A stretch of DNA of 64,000 nt from Sulfurirhabdus autotrophica (GCF_004346685.1 NZ_SMCO01000001.1:682001-746000); one strand, 5' to 3'; shown: positions 8,796-17,848, counted from the first letter of the stretch. Notes: generated from the letters alone by a model not told the origin. A program made the numbers and translations.

Positions 8796-11294
8796 TCAAC
8801 CATTAATAGCACTACGAATGGTCAAAAGTGGAGGTTGATTCAAGGTTTTCCTTATTCCGAGCCATCCAGCAAATGCGATACCCACCCCGCCAAGCACGAT
8901 ACCTGCAACCCAAATCCATGGATTAAAGTGAAATGGTAAATTTAATATGCGGGTGCTCAACACGTAACTTGCTCCACTCGCACCCAACGCAGCAACAAAT
9001 CCGGACAGCACCCCAATAGAAACAAACTCTGTTAATTGTGCTGCCAATAATTGACGTCGGCTTGCACCCAATGTTCTCATCACTGCATTCTCAAAAATTC
9101 GTTCATCCTGCGTGGCTGAAATTGCCGCATACAGTACCATCAACCCAGCTAACAACGTAAATAAGAATACAAATTCTACTGCACTCGCCACGCGCTCCAT
9201 AATGCTGCGTACTTGCGTCATCACTGCCGCCACATCAATCACCGTAAAGTTAGGAAACCTTTTAACCATCTGGTTAAGTAGAATGCCATCGCTTTCAGGC
9301 CAGTAAAAGCTCGTAATATAGCTTGCTGGTGAATCATTCAACAAACCTGAAGGCGCCACGACAAAAAAATTCACATTGAACGAATCCCAATTCACTTTAC
9401 GTAAATTACTCACTTTGGCCGTTATCCGGCTTCCTGCCACATCGTATGTCAATTCGTCACCAAGTTGTATACCCAGTGTCTTGGCAATACCCTCTTCTAC
9501 CGAGAGCAAAGCTTTGCCTTTATCACTTGCCTGCCACCAACGCCCTGCAACAACTTTATTGTCAGTTTGAAGTTGATCAGACCAGGATAGATTAAACTCC
9601 CTTTCAACCAGTCTTCGCGCTCGATCATCCGGGAATGCGGCAACCGATATTTTCTTGCCGTTAATCGACACTAGTCGTCCACGCACCATCGGTAATATTT
9701 GGGGGACACTAACCCGTGCAGACTTAAAAAACTGCTGCATAGGGATAATTTGATCTGGCTGTATATTGATTACAAACCGGTTAGGCGCTTCAGGAGGCAA
9801 GGTGGTTTGCCAACTGGTCATCAAATCACTGCGTACTAAAGTAAGCAATAACAAAGCTGTCATACCTAGTCCAAATGCCACCACTTGAGCCACGCTTCCT
9901 ATTCCGCGTCTACTGACATTTGCAAGACCATAAAACCAGGAGGAACCGGCATACTTGCGCAATTTTGTAATACCCAGAATCAGTCCCCAGGTTAGTAGGG
10001 CAGCCAGTATCATGGCCATAGCCAATCCTGCAAAAGCATACACACCCAAAGTGACATCGCCTGCTTTCCATATCAGCAAACCACCAACTGCCATCAAACC
10101 CAGACCATAGCTTGCAAGACTGGAATACTCTGGCGCACCCAATTCCCTGCGCAAGACTCTGAGAGTAGGTACCTTTCTGAGTTGCAACAAAGGAGGCAGA
10201 CTGAATGCCAGCAACAATACCAAGCCCGTGAGTACCCCTTCCGCAACTGGAAACAATGTGGGTTGTGGCAATTCTCCTGGCACAACAGAACTTAACCAAT
10301 GAGCCAAAACTGTCTGGGCCAGATAGCCGAATAGACTACCGATCAAGCTTGCTGCTATTCCTAACCACAAAAATTGATAAAAATTCAATTTAAAAATCAA
10401 GGATTGACTCGCCCCCACACACCTCATGACGGCACATCCATCCAGATGACGCCGCATAAACCGGCGTGAAGCAACCGCTACAGCTACCGCTGCGAGCACA
10501 ACACTGACCAGAGAAGCCAGCCCTAAATACTTCTGGGCGCGCTCAAGGGCAGCACGAATTTCAGGCCGGGCATCCTGCACGCCTTCCAGCTTTTCACCCC
10601 TGGCAATATGCTGCTCTGCCCAAGCACGATATTTTTCAACGGCAAGGGCGTCACCTGCTATAAGCAGTCGATAATTAGCCCGGCTACCCGGTTGAATCAA
10701 TCCTGTTTTGGCCAGATCATCCAGATTCATCATCAACCGGGGGGCGATACTGAAAAAATCACCTGACCGATCCGGCTCTTGAGTGAGAACAGCAGATACA
10801 GTCAGGCTTAGCCCACCCAACTCAATTTTATCCCCCGTCTGCAAACCCAACTGCGTCAAAAGACGAGGCTCGGCCCAAACATTCCCTTTTTTTGGGCCTT
10901 CATTTACTGCCACACCTGCTGCATATAATTGACTACCTGCCTTCAATTTTCCACGCAATGGGTAACCAGGGCTTACCGCTTTAATTTCAGCGAGCTGGCT
11001 TGCTTCCTGGTTTAACACCATGCTTGGAAACAAGACAAAACTCGCCACTTTCAACCCTGAAGAAATGGCTTGAACAGAAAATTCAGTACGAATTGGATGG
11101 TCTGATGCAATAATCAAATCAGCACCCAATAACTGATTGGCCTGCCTGCTTAAAACTTGCTGCACCCGGTCAGTAAAAAAACCGACTGTTGTGACGCTGG
11201 CTACAGCAATAATGACCGCGAGCAATAACACATTCAACTCGCCAACTCGCCACTCCCGCAGAAGAAATCGCAGGGATAATTTAATCGTGTTCAT
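8796..11294 (-). CDS. ybbP: YbbP-type ABC permease (FtsX superfamily)
   Basis: 832 residues, close to E. coli YbbP (about 800). It has an N-terminal transmembrane helix (15-40), a large periplasmic domain, then a cluster of helices (about 260-470) and a second periplasmic domain followed by C-terminal FtsX helices (about 700-815), the duplicated layout of YbbP/FtsX type VII permeases. It pairs with the upstream ATPase (14-bp overlap, 11281-11294). In enterobacteria YbbA-YbbP sits next to tesA, and the system is proposed to pull hydrophobic molecules from the inner membrane for TesA; the same neighbourhood is present here. Confidence 0.92.
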   Translation of the reverse strand: MNTIKLSLRFLLREWRVGELNVLLLAVIIAVASVTTVGFFTDRVQQVLSRQANQLLGADLIIASDHPIRTEFSVQAISSGLKVASFVLFPSMVLNQEASQLAEIKAVSPGYPLRGKLKAGSQLYAAGVAVNEGPKKGNVWAEPRLLTQLGLQTGDKIELGGLSLTVSAVLTQEPDRSGDFFSIAPRLMMNLDDLAKTGLIQPGSRANYRLLIAGDALAVEKYRAWAEQHIARGEKLEGVQDARPEIRAALERAQKYLGLASLVSVVLAAVAVAVASRRFMRRHLDGCAVMRCVGASQSLIFKLNFYQFLWLGIAASLIGSLFGYLAQTVLAHWLSSVVPGELPQPTLFPVAEGVLTGLVLLLAFSLPPLLQLRKVPTLRVLRRELGAPEYSSLASYGLGLMAVGGLLIWKAGDVTLGVYAFAGLAMAMILAALLTWGLILGITKLRKYAGSSWFYGLANVSRRGIGSVAQVVAFGLGMTALLLLTLVRSDLMTSWQTTLPPEAPNRFVINIQPDQIIPMQQFFKSARVSVPQILPMVRGRLVSINGKKISVAAFPDDRARRLVEREFNLSWSDQLQTDNKVVAGRWWQASDKGKALLSVEEGIAKTLGIQLGDELTYDVAGSRITAKVSNLRKVNWDSFNVNFFVVAPSGLLNDSPASYITSFYWPESDGILLNQMVKRFPNFTVIDVAAVMTQVRSIMERVASAVEFVFLFTLLAGLMVLYAAISATQDERIFENAVMRTLGASRRQLLAAQLTEFVSIGVLSGFVAALGASGASYVLSTRILNLPFHFNPWIWVAGIVLGGVGIAFAGWLGIRKTLNQPPLLTIRSAING

Positions 11295-12021
11295 GCTTTT
11301 TCAACAATACACCAATGTTGCGATCATCAGCATTACCTTCCATGATAAATTTACCCGATGCCAACTTGATACGGCGATCACACCTCCCTGCCAGGGCTTC
11401 ATCATGCGTTACCATCATTAATGTAGTGCGTTGTTCACGATTTAATTCAAACATCAGGTCAATAACTTTGGCACCTGTATCTGTGTCCAGATTGCCTGTC
11501 GGTTCATCTGCAAGCAATAAGGCCGGTTGCGTAACAAAAGCTCGCGCAATCGCCACACGCTGCTGCTCACCACCTGAAAGCTGCTTGGGGTAATGCCCCA
11601 CTCTGTCTGATAACGCCACCCGGTCAAGTATATTCAGCGCCTTATCTCGCGCATTCCTTGTGCCCGACAATTCAAGGGGCAGCATGACATTTTCTAATGC
11701 GGTCAAAGCAGGCAACAATTGAAAAGACTGAAATACAAAGCCCAGCATTTCACCTCGCAGGGCTGCCCGACCATCTTCATCAAGTGAAAAAAGTTCCTGA
11801 CTATTGATAAAAACCTCTCCGGAACTTGGTGTATCTAAACCAGCGAGCAACCCCAGCAAGGTTGATTTACCTGAACCGGAAGCGCCAACAATTGCTACCG
11901 ATTCGCCCTGTGATACTTTAAGATTGATATCATGCAAGATAATTAACGGCTTACCTTCACTCATTACTTGCTTGGTCAAGCCGTTAGCTTGAACTATTGG
12001 ACCCGAGAAAATATCTGACAT
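11281..12021 (-). CDS. ybbA: YbbA-type ABC transporter ATPase
   Basis: 246 residues. Walker A GASGSGKST, signature [14 protein letters not shown], Walker B LLADEPT and the switch His in MVTHDE are all present, as in LolD/MacB-type ATPases. It drives the YbbP permease. The start is set to the ATG at 12021 (MSDIFSG), which fits family length; two further in-frame starts upstream (about 12042 and 12069) would run deeper into the divergent tesA gene. With this start the ATG shares the CATG at 12019-12022 with the tesA start codon. A purine-rich AGAGGA lies 11 bases upstream. Confidence 0.92.
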   Translation of the reverse strand: MSDIFSGPIVQANGLTKQVMSEGKPLIILHDINLKVSQGESVAIVGASGSGKSTLLGLLAGLDTPSSGEVFINSQELFSLDEDGRAALRGEMLGFVFQSFQLLPALTALENVMLPLELSGTRNARDKALNILDRVALSDRVGHYPKQLSGGEQQRVAIARAFVTQPALLLADEPTGNLDTDTGAKVIDLMFELNREQRTTLMMVTHDEALAGRCDRRIKLASGKFIMEGNADDRNIGVLLKKHEHD

Positions 12022-12628
12022 GCTTACACGATTCCTCTTCATTTTTGCGTTACTTTTCGCCACACCCATCCATGCAGCTCAAACCATACTGGTATTTGGA
12101 GACAGCCTTTCAGCCGGCTACGGTTTGCCTCAAAACACTGGCTGGGTGAGCCTGCTGGAGCAAAAACTGAAACTAAATAAATTAAATTACAAAGTGGTTA
12201 ACACCAGTATTAGCGGAGAAACGACAACAGGCGGGCTATACCGCATAGAAAAAACACTGGCCCTGCATAAACCTAAAATCGCCATTATCGAACTCGGTGC
12301 AAATGACGGATTACGCGGCTTGTCACTCCAGGCAACAAAAAACAATCTTGAAGGTATCCTGCGAGCATGTAAGCAACAAAAGGCTGACATTCTGATTATC
12401 GGTATGCGACTCCCTCCCAATTATGGCAGGGCTTATGCTGAAAAGTTCCACAATATTTTTCTGGAAGTAGCTCAGCATAGCAAATCCTCCCTTGTTCCTT
12501 TCTTGCTGGACGGTTTTGCAGATCATCGTGAATTATTTCAGTCGGATGGATTGCATCCCACTGTTGAGGCACAACAACTTATTCTGAATAATGTTTGGAG
12601 AAAACTGCAGCCTATGTTGGCAGAATAA
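12020..12628 (+). CDS. tesA: TesA-type GDSL esterase / lysophospholipase L1
   Basis: 202 residues. A signal peptide (LTRFLFIFALLFATPIHAA) sends it to the periplasm. The SGNH-hydrolase blocks are complete: FGDSLSAGYGL (catalytic Ser), GANDG (block III) and DGLHPT (catalytic Asp/His). It hydrolyses acyl esters or thioesters. It is transcribed away from ybbA-ybbP and its start codon overlaps that of ybbA. Its last 17 bases overlap the end of the convergent histidine kinase gene. Confidence 0.94.
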   Translation: MLTRFLFIFALLFATPIHAAQTILVFGDSLSAGYGLPQNTGWVSLLEQKLKLNKLNYKVVNTSISGETTTGGLYRIEKTLALHKPKIAIIELGANDGLRGLSLQATKNNLEGILRACKQQKADILIIGMRLPPNYGRAYAEKFHNIFLEVAQHSKSSLVPFLLDGFADHRELFQSDGLHPTVEAQQLILNNVWRKLQPMLAE

Positions 12629-13973
12629 TTCTAAAGGCGGCTCCACCCAATGGGCTTTCATATACATCAACACTGCCATTATGCAGCTCAATAAATGCCC
12701 TGACCAGCGCCAAGCCAAGACCAGAACCAGACAACGTCCGGCTTGGATCGATTCGCGAAAACCGTTCAAATATCTTTTCACGCATCTCGGGTGGAATGCC
12801 GGGGCCGTTATCTTCCAGCACAATTTCAACAATATTATCTTTCTGGGATGCACGCAACTGTAACGTACCCCCTTCTGGGACATATTTTAATGCGTTATCA
12901 AACAAATTTGATAACGCTTGCGCAATCAACTGCCGATCAACACGAAGGTGAATATCAGATGCAATTTCACTTTTCAATTCCAGGCCATGTTCTTCTGCAC
13001 TGGGTGCGTACAACTCTACCATTTCACCCAGGAATGCCGTGATATCCACTTCCTTGCGCTTGATCCGCATGCCGCCAGCTTCTGCCTGCCCCAAGGACAA
13101 TAATGAATTAAAAATAGTTTGCATATTTTCCAATTCTTCCAGCACCCGTTCCAGCGTGGCATGATCAATTTCCGGGTCCTGCTGCCTTAAAGCGACTTCC
13201 ACATCTGCCCGCAAACGCGTTAGCGGGGTGCGTAAATCATGGGCAATATTGTCGCTCACCTGGCGAATACCTTGAACCAGCCGATCTATTCGCTCTAACA
13301 TCGCATTGACGTTAATTGCCAGACTGGCAAATTCATCGTTACCCGCAACAGGCATACGGCTGGACAAATCACCGGATTTCACAATTTGCTTTGCTAACTG
13401 GTTGAATGACTCTATACGACCATGAAACCGTTGGGTCAGCCAAAAACCTACTGCTGCACCTAGCAAAACAATCAGAATTTCAGTTTTAACAAACGTCAAC
13501 CATAATTCTTGTTTAAGCTGCTGCAACTGACGGGTGCCAATAGCGACAAACATATTTAATTTATCGGAAAGCGGAAAGGCAATTACTCGCGCGTCGGTTT
13601 TGTCTTTTTCGTTCCCAAGCCCACCTAATGTAATTTCCTTAATGCCTTTGAAAGGCTTCATTTCTGGCAAAAAAAGACCGCCGATTTCGAACAAAGTCTT
13701 TCCTTTTGCATCGACAACGCGATAAGCCCGGTCTTCTTTACCCTTACTGGAAATCTCATTATCAACAGCTTGAACCATGCCACGATAGCCAGAATCATGC
13801 TGTTTGAGCAACATGAGTGTCTGCTGATCTTTCAGCGCACGATCAATCTGCAACGTGAGCGTGGCTGACAACTGGTAATTGAGATACCCAAAAATCAGCA
13901 AAGAGCCGAAAATATAGAGCGAAAGAAACCCGATGGTTAACTTAACCGGGGTAGACAAAGAAAAAAAGTTCAC
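12612..13973 (-). CDS. Sensor histidine kinase
   Basis: 453 residues. Transmembrane helices at about 12-32 and 160-180 frame a periplasmic domain of about 125 residues; a HAMP linker follows (about 180-235). HisKA contains the phospho-acceptor His245 in DNIAHDLRTPLTRLR, and the catalytic domain has N-box DNALKYV, DNGPGIPPEMREKIFERF and GSGLGLALV. It is of the EnvZ/QseC-like type. It overlaps the upstream response regulator gene by ATGA (13970-13973) and so is translationally coupled to it. The signal is unknown. The 3' end overlaps tesA. Confidence 0.93.
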   Translation of the reverse strand: MNFFSLSTPVKLTIGFLSLYIFGSLLIFGYLNYQLSATLTLQIDRALKDQQTLMLLKQHDSGYRGMVQAVDNEISSKGKEDRAYRVVDAKGKTLFEIGGLFLPEMKPFKGIKEITLGGLGNEKDKTDARVIAFPLSDKLNMFVAIGTRQLQQLKQELWLTFVKTEILIVLLGAAVGFWLTQRFHGRIESFNQLAKQIVKSGDLSSRMPVAGNDEFASLAINVNAMLERIDRLVQGIRQVSDNIAHDLRTPLTRLRADVEVALRQQDPEIDHATLERVLEELENMQTIFNSLLSLGQAEAGGMRIKRKEVDITAFLGEMVELYAPSAEEHGLELKSEIASDIHLRVDRQLIAQALSNLFDNALKYVPEGGTLQLRASQKDNIVEIVLEDNGPGIPPEMREKIFERFSRIDPSRTLSGSGLGLALVRAFIELHNGSVDVYESPLGGAAFRIILPT

Positions 13974-14653
13974 TTGACCGATCTAATCACATATCCCGCA
14001 CCGCGTACTGTATGCAGCAAAGGTGGCGAATAATATTTATCGATCTTGAAGCGCAAACGGCTGATATGTACATCCACTACATTCGTTTGCGGATCAAAAA
14101 ACAGATCCCACACGTTTTCCAGCAACATGGTTCGAGTGACCACTTGATCGGTGTGCCGTACTAAATACTCTAGCAGCCTGAATTCTCGAGGCTTGAGAAA
14201 AATTTCCTGACCTGCACGGGTAACGGTACGTTTAAGCAAATCCAGTTTGAGATCAGCCAACTCAAGCTCAGTTTCAGGTGAGGCTTCTGCAGACATTGAC
14301 CGACGCAACAAAGCTTCTATCCGTGCCTGAAGTTCTGAAAACGCATAAGGCTTAACGAGATAATCATCACCTCCTGCACGCAATCCCTCCACGCGGTCGT
14401 CCACATCACTCTTGGCACTCAAAATTAGCGCGGGCGTTTGCCGGCCTTCTGCACGCAGCATTTTCAGCATGGAAAGGCCGTCCAGCTTTGGCATCATGAT
14501 ATCAATGACCCAGAGGTCGTAAGTGTTGGCTCGTGCCATTTCGAGCCCTTGCTCACCATCCAGTGCCACATCAACTTCATAGCCAAATCCTAGCAGCCCT
14601 TTCTTTAAGGAATCCGCTGCCGCTGCATCATCTTCTACAATCAGGAACTTCAT
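13970..14653 (-). CDS. OmpR-family response regulator
   Basis: 227 residues. Receiver domain with Asp51 in VIDIMMPKLDG and Lys101 in DDYLVKPYAF, then a winged-helix DNA-binding domain (FLKPREFRLLEYLVRHTDQVVTR ... VDVHISRLRFKID ... VRGAGYVI). Partner of the histidine kinase encoded directly downstream. The regulon is not visible; the divergent small gene at 14815 shares its upstream region, which contains a 15-bp inverted repeat. Confidence 0.94.
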   Translation of the reverse strand: MKFLIVEDDAAAADSLKKGLLGFGYEVDVALDGEQGLEMARANTYDLWVIDIMMPKLDGLSMLKMLRAEGRQTPALILSAKSDVDDRVEGLRAGGDDYLVKPYAFSELQARIEALLRRSMSAEASPETELELADLKLDLLKRTVTRAGQEIFLKPREFRLLEYLVRHTDQVVTRTMLLENVWDLFFDPQTNVVDVHISRLRFKIDKYYSPPLLHTVRGAGYVIRSVK

Positions 14654-14770
14654 AAACTTCCCCCATACCCCTATGTTGTATTGTCGAATGTTATCCGAAG
14701 CCTAGAGATTTAATATTAAAACTATTTAATTAGGATTAAATAAATCAGCAAATTATAATTTGCAATATTA

Positions 14771-14785
14771 GCTAGTTATACTAGC
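14771..14785. promoter_or_regulatory. Operator-like inverted repeat
   Basis: GCTAGT-TAT-ACTAGC is a perfect 6-bp dyad in the 161-bp gap between the response regulator gene and a divergent small gene, 30 bases before the latter's start. TATACT inside it could be a -10 element. It is a candidate binding site for a regulator; which one is unknown. Confidence 0.4.
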
Positions 14786-14814
14786 ATTGATGTATAACTT
14801 ACCGGAGGAAGCAA

Positions 14815-15006
14815 ATGAACAACAAACCTTCTCTTGCCGGCTATGTAGTTGAGTTTATTCCTTTTGAACGCAGGCTCGCTCCAAGAAGAACCCCCGTAGA
14901 AAATGCTGTTTCTGAACTGAAAGGTGAGCGCAGAAGAACATTTGGACGACGGGGTGATGACCTTGTTGAATCTAAAGCTACGAAACCTGCAAACCTTTCA
15001 CACTGA
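14815..15006 (+). CDS. Small basic protein, unknown function
   Basis: 63 residues with a very good ribosome-binding site (GGAGGA at 14804-14809, five bases before the ATG). The protein is hydrophilic and Arg-rich; two related segments are seen, PFERRLAPRRTPVE (18-31) and KGERRRTFGRRGDD (41-54). There is no signal peptide, Cys pair or recognised domain. It is transcribed away from the OmpR-type regulator and converges on selD, with a hairpin between. The strong Shine-Dalgarno and isolated position argue for a real gene. Confidence 0.65.
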   Translation: MNNKPSLAGYVVEFIPFERRLAPRRTPVENAVSELKGERRRTFGRRGDDLVESKATKPANLSH

Positions 15007-15031
15007 TTCAGTTTTTCCAAAACATTTAAAG

Positions 15032-15053
15032 TGGCATGGTTCAAACCATGCCA
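15032..15053. terminator. Hairpin between the small gene and selD
   Basis: TGGCATGGTT / AACCATGCCA form a perfect 10-bp stem with only two unpaired bases (four in practice). It lies between two convergent genes; the minus-strand side is followed by CTTTAAATGTTTT. It is probably a shared terminator, though neither side has a clean T-run. Confidence 0.5.
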
Positions 15054-15057
15054 GTGG

Positions 15058-16116
15058 TTAGAATACGCTAATTTCACTCTCACCGAATTTTAGCTTCCCA
15101 ACGATTGTTGCGTATTCAAAACCTTGCTTGTGAAACAATTCCAGCACACTATCAGCCGCTTCTGGCGAACATGAAACCAGTAATCCCCCACTGGTCTGAG
15201 GATCACACAGCACATTTTTTTGCCATTCTGGCATGTTTTCAGGTAAAACCACATTATCACCGTAACTTGCCCAATTTCGGCTAGCTGCACCGGGTGCGTA
15301 TCCTTTTTTTGCAAGCTCTAACGCTACAGGCAGTATAGGCAGTTTAGCAAACTCGATCTCAGCCGATAACCTGGAACCACGACAAATTTCCAGTAAATGT
15401 CCCAACAAAGCAAATCCGGTAACATCTGTCAGGGCATGCACTCCCGGCATATCCACCAAAACGGAGCCAGGTGTATTAAGTTGCGTCGTACTGGCCACCA
15501 TCTGCTGATACCCTTCATCAGATAGTTCACCTTTTTTCAAAGCCGCACTCATGATCCCGATCCCGATTCCTTTCCCGAGTATCAAAACATCGCCAGCTTT
15601 GGCTGCATCATTTCGCTTAACTTTGTCAGGATGCACTATTCCCAACGCAACCAAACCGTAAATCGGTTCAGGTGAGTCTATGGAATGACCTCCTGCGATA
15701 GGAATCCCCACAGAAGCGCAAACCGACTCTCCCCCTGCCAGTATTCCCTGAATGGTTTCTATTGGCAGTTTATCAATGGGCATACCGACAATTGCCAAGG
15801 CAAAAATCGGCTGCGCACCCATAGCGTATATATCCGAAATAGCATTTGTTGCTGCGATTCGACCAAAATCGAATGGATCATCAACAATGGGCATGAAAAA
15901 ATCGGTTGTGGCGACGATAGCCTGATAATCATTCAAGCGATATACTGCTGCATCATCGCTAGATTCTGTCCCTACCAATAAATTGGGGTTTGGAAGTCTC
16001 ACTGGGGATTTAGCAAGAATTTCGCTCAAAATGGCGGGAGCAATCTTACAACCACACCCTCCGCCATGAGAAAACTGTGTCAATTTGACATCCATATTAT
16101 AATCTTTCTGTTCCAT
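15058..16116 (-). CDS. selD: Selenide, water dikinase (selenophosphate synthase)
   Basis: 352 residues. SelD converts selenide and ATP to selenophosphate, the Se donor for selenouridine in tRNA and for selenocysteine. The N-terminal motif SHGGGCGCK carries the active-site Cys and Lys (Cys, not selenocysteine); GTESSDDAAVY and LTDVTGFALLGHL are typical of SelD. Start at 16116 is kept; an internal ATG at 16095 would also fit the family length, and neither has a strong ribosome-binding site. It is divergent from mnmH with a gap of only 23 bases. Confidence 0.95.
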   Translation of the reverse strand: MEQKDYNMDVKLTQFSHGGGCGCKIAPAILSEILAKSPVRLPNPNLLVGTESSDDAAVYRLNDYQAIVATTDFFMPIVDDPFDFGRIAATNAISDIYAMGAQPIFALAIVGMPIDKLPIETIQGILAGGESVCASVGIPIAGGHSIDSPEPIYGLVALGIVHPDKVKRNDAAKAGDVLILGKGIGIGIMSAALKKGELSDEGYQQMVASTTQLNTPGSVLVDMPGVHALTDVTGFALLGHLLEICRGSRLSAEIEFAKLPILPVALELAKKGYAPGAASRNWASYGDNVVLPENMPEWQKNVLCDPQTSGGLLVSCSPEAADSVLELFHKQGFEYATIVGKLKFGESEISVF

Positions 16117-16139
16117 GTATTTTTAAGGCCTGATTTTTG

Positions 16140-17177
16140 ATGCAATCCAATGGTATCACCGTATCACAATTGTCTGAATTTGACGAGATCATTGACGTTC
16201 GCTCTCCTTCAGAGTTCCGAGAGGATCACATTCCAGGTGCGATTAATTTTCCAGTACTGAATGATGAAGAACGCGCACGGGTTGGGACTATCTACAAGCA
16301 GGTCTCTACTTTTGATGCTAAAAAAGTAGGGGCTGCTCTGGTATCCCGCAACATAGCCGACCATATTGACGAACATTTTTGCAATAAGCCTAAAAACTGG
16401 CGTCCACTGATATATTGCTGGCGTGGTGGTAGCCGTAGCGGCGCTATGGTGCATATTTTAAACAAAATCGGCTGGCGCGCAGGGCAATTGGAAGGGGGAT
16501 ACAAAAGTTACCGTCGCAGCGTTCTGGAAGAGTTGGAAATATTACCGGCAAAATTTCAATATCGGGTGGTGTGTGGTTTAACTGGATCCGGCAAAAGTCG
16601 CTTGCTCCAAGCCATTGAAAAACTCGGTGCACAAGTGCTAGATCTGGAAGGCTTGGCTTTGCACCGTGGTTCGGTGTTGGGAAACTGGCCAGAAACAGAT
16701 CAACCTCCACAAAAATTATTTGATAGTTCAGTATGGTGGAAATTACGTCACTTCGACCCGGCACGCCCTGTCTACTTGGAAGCTGAAAGCAAGAAGGTAG
16801 GCAATATACGTGTGCCAGAAGCCCTCATTCAGGCTATGTGGCAAGGGCAGTGTATTCGCCTGGAAGTCAGCCGGGAATTGCGTATTACACTCTTGAAAGA
16901 AGAGTATGCGCATTATCTGGAAAATCCGGAATCATTGAACAAAAAACTGGATTTTTTGACCAGTATTTACGGGCATGATCAGATCGAAAAATGGAAACAG
17001 CTGGTACAAGATGGACATTGGGATAGTCTGGTCATGGCGCTTTTAGAAAGACATTACGATCCCTCTTATAGTCGTTCCATGCTGAAACACTACCCTCATT
17101 TTGATCAGGGAATCCTGCTGAATGTCACTCAAATTGACGAATCGGGCATGCTTGCCTTGGCTCGGCAAGCTTTATAA
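16140..17177 (+). CDS. mnmH: tRNA 2-selenouridine synthase (MnmH/SelU)
   Basis: 345 residues. MnmH replaces sulfur by selenium at the wobble 2-thiouridine of several tRNAs, via a geranylated intermediate, using selenophosphate from SelD. An N-terminal rhodanese domain (7-125) contains Cys93 in IYCWRGGSRSGAM, followed by a P-loop domain (GLTGSGKS, 146-153). The ATG at 16140 is preferred to an in-frame TTG just before it; AAGG lies 11 bases upstream. Divergent from selD, which makes a functional selenium pair. Confidence 0.95.
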   Translation: MQSNGITVSQLSEFDEIIDVRSPSEFREDHIPGAINFPVLNDEERARVGTIYKQVSTFDAKKVGAALVSRNIADHIDEHFCNKPKNWRPLIYCWRGGSRSGAMVHILNKIGWRAGQLEGGYKSYRRSVLEELEILPAKFQYRVVCGLTGSGKSRLLQAIEKLGAQVLDLEGLALHRGSVLGNWPETDQPPQKLFDSSVWWKLRHFDPARPVYLEAESKKVGNIRVPEALIQAMWQGQCIRLEVSRELRITLLKEEYAHYLENPESLNKKLDFLTSIYGHDQIEKWKQLVQDGHWDSLVMALLERHYDPSYSRSMLKHYPHFDQGILLNVTQIDESGMLALARQAL

Positions 17178-17215
17178 ATATACTTGTTCATAAACAATAC
17201 GATAAATTCATTTAC

Positions 17216-17243
17216 TTGACGATCAATTCAAAAGTGCTAGGCT
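17216..17243 (+). promoter_or_regulatory. Putative promoter of first host-attachment gene
   Basis: TTGACG (17216-17221) and TAGGCT (17238-17243) with 16-bp spacing, about 40 bases before the ATG at 17284. The second paralogue has a promoter with the same -35 and spacing. Confidence 0.5.
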
Positions 17244-17283
17244 GAATTCAGGGCATCCCTTTAAATCTTCCAGGCATTAAAGT

Positions 17284-17724
17284 ATGAGCATAACTTGGGT
17301 TCTTGTTGCAAATTCAAGCAACGCAAATTTATACGTCAATAATGGTCCTCACAAAGGGCTGCAACTCACCAAACAATTCACACATCCAGAAAGCAGGGAA
17401 AAAGCTTCTGAACTGGTCTCGGACCGCCCAGGGCACGATCAAGCCCATGGAGGAGGTCATGGATCTTTTACACCGGCAACCTCTCCCAAAGAGCATGAAG
17501 CAGAACAGTTTGCTCAGCAATTGGCACATGAACTTGACCAAGGCCGGGCAACGAATTTATACAGCCGCCTTATTCTGATTGCTTCTCCTCATTTCATCGG
17601 GATATTAAATAACCGGATCGATGAGCATGTTCGTAAACTGGTGAGTGAAACCATTGAAAAAGATTACACGCAAGCAACTGAAAAAGAACTCGCCGAGCAT
17701 CTTAAACCTTACCTGTTTTTATAA
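17284..17724 (+). CDS. Host attachment family protein (PF10116), copy 1
   Basis: 146 residues, matching the family annotated 'protein required for attachment to host cells' (PF10116), which belongs to the bacterial-archaeal eRF1-like fold. Visible features: WVLVANSSNANLY at the N-terminus, HPESREKASELVSDRPGH and GGGHGSFTPATSPKEHE in the middle, and LILIASPHFIGIL. The family name comes from an Agrobacterium screen; a real biochemical role is not established. Soluble, no signal peptide. A paralogue of identical length follows 124 bases downstream. Confidence 0.85.
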   Translation: MSITWVLVANSSNANLYVNNGPHKGLQLTKQFTHPESREKASELVSDRPGHDQAHGGGHGSFTPATSPKEHEAEQFAQQLAHELDQGRATNLYSRLILIASPHFIGILNNRIDEHVRKLVSETIEKDYTQATEKELAEHLKPYLFL

Positions 17725-17771
17725 CTTTTCCAGGTATTCGGATTATTAATCGGGTACCTTTTCCTGGCATC

Positions 17772-17799
17772 TTGACGCAACATTTGAAGAGAGTATTCT
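17772..17799 (+). promoter_or_regulatory. Putative promoter of second host-attachment gene
   Basis: TTGACG (17772-17777) and TATTCT (17794-17799) are separated by 16 bases, 49 bases before the ATG at 17849. The -35 hexamer and spacing are the same as at 17216-17243, so the duplication may have included the promoter. Confidence 0.55.
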
Positions 17800-17848
17800 G
17801 ATTATGTATTTCAGGATGTTTTTATCTACAATTAAATTTGGAGAGATC

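Noticed and set aside
15058-16116. SelD as a selenoprotein
   Set aside because: The active-site position is Cys in GGGCGCK and there is no in-frame TGA.
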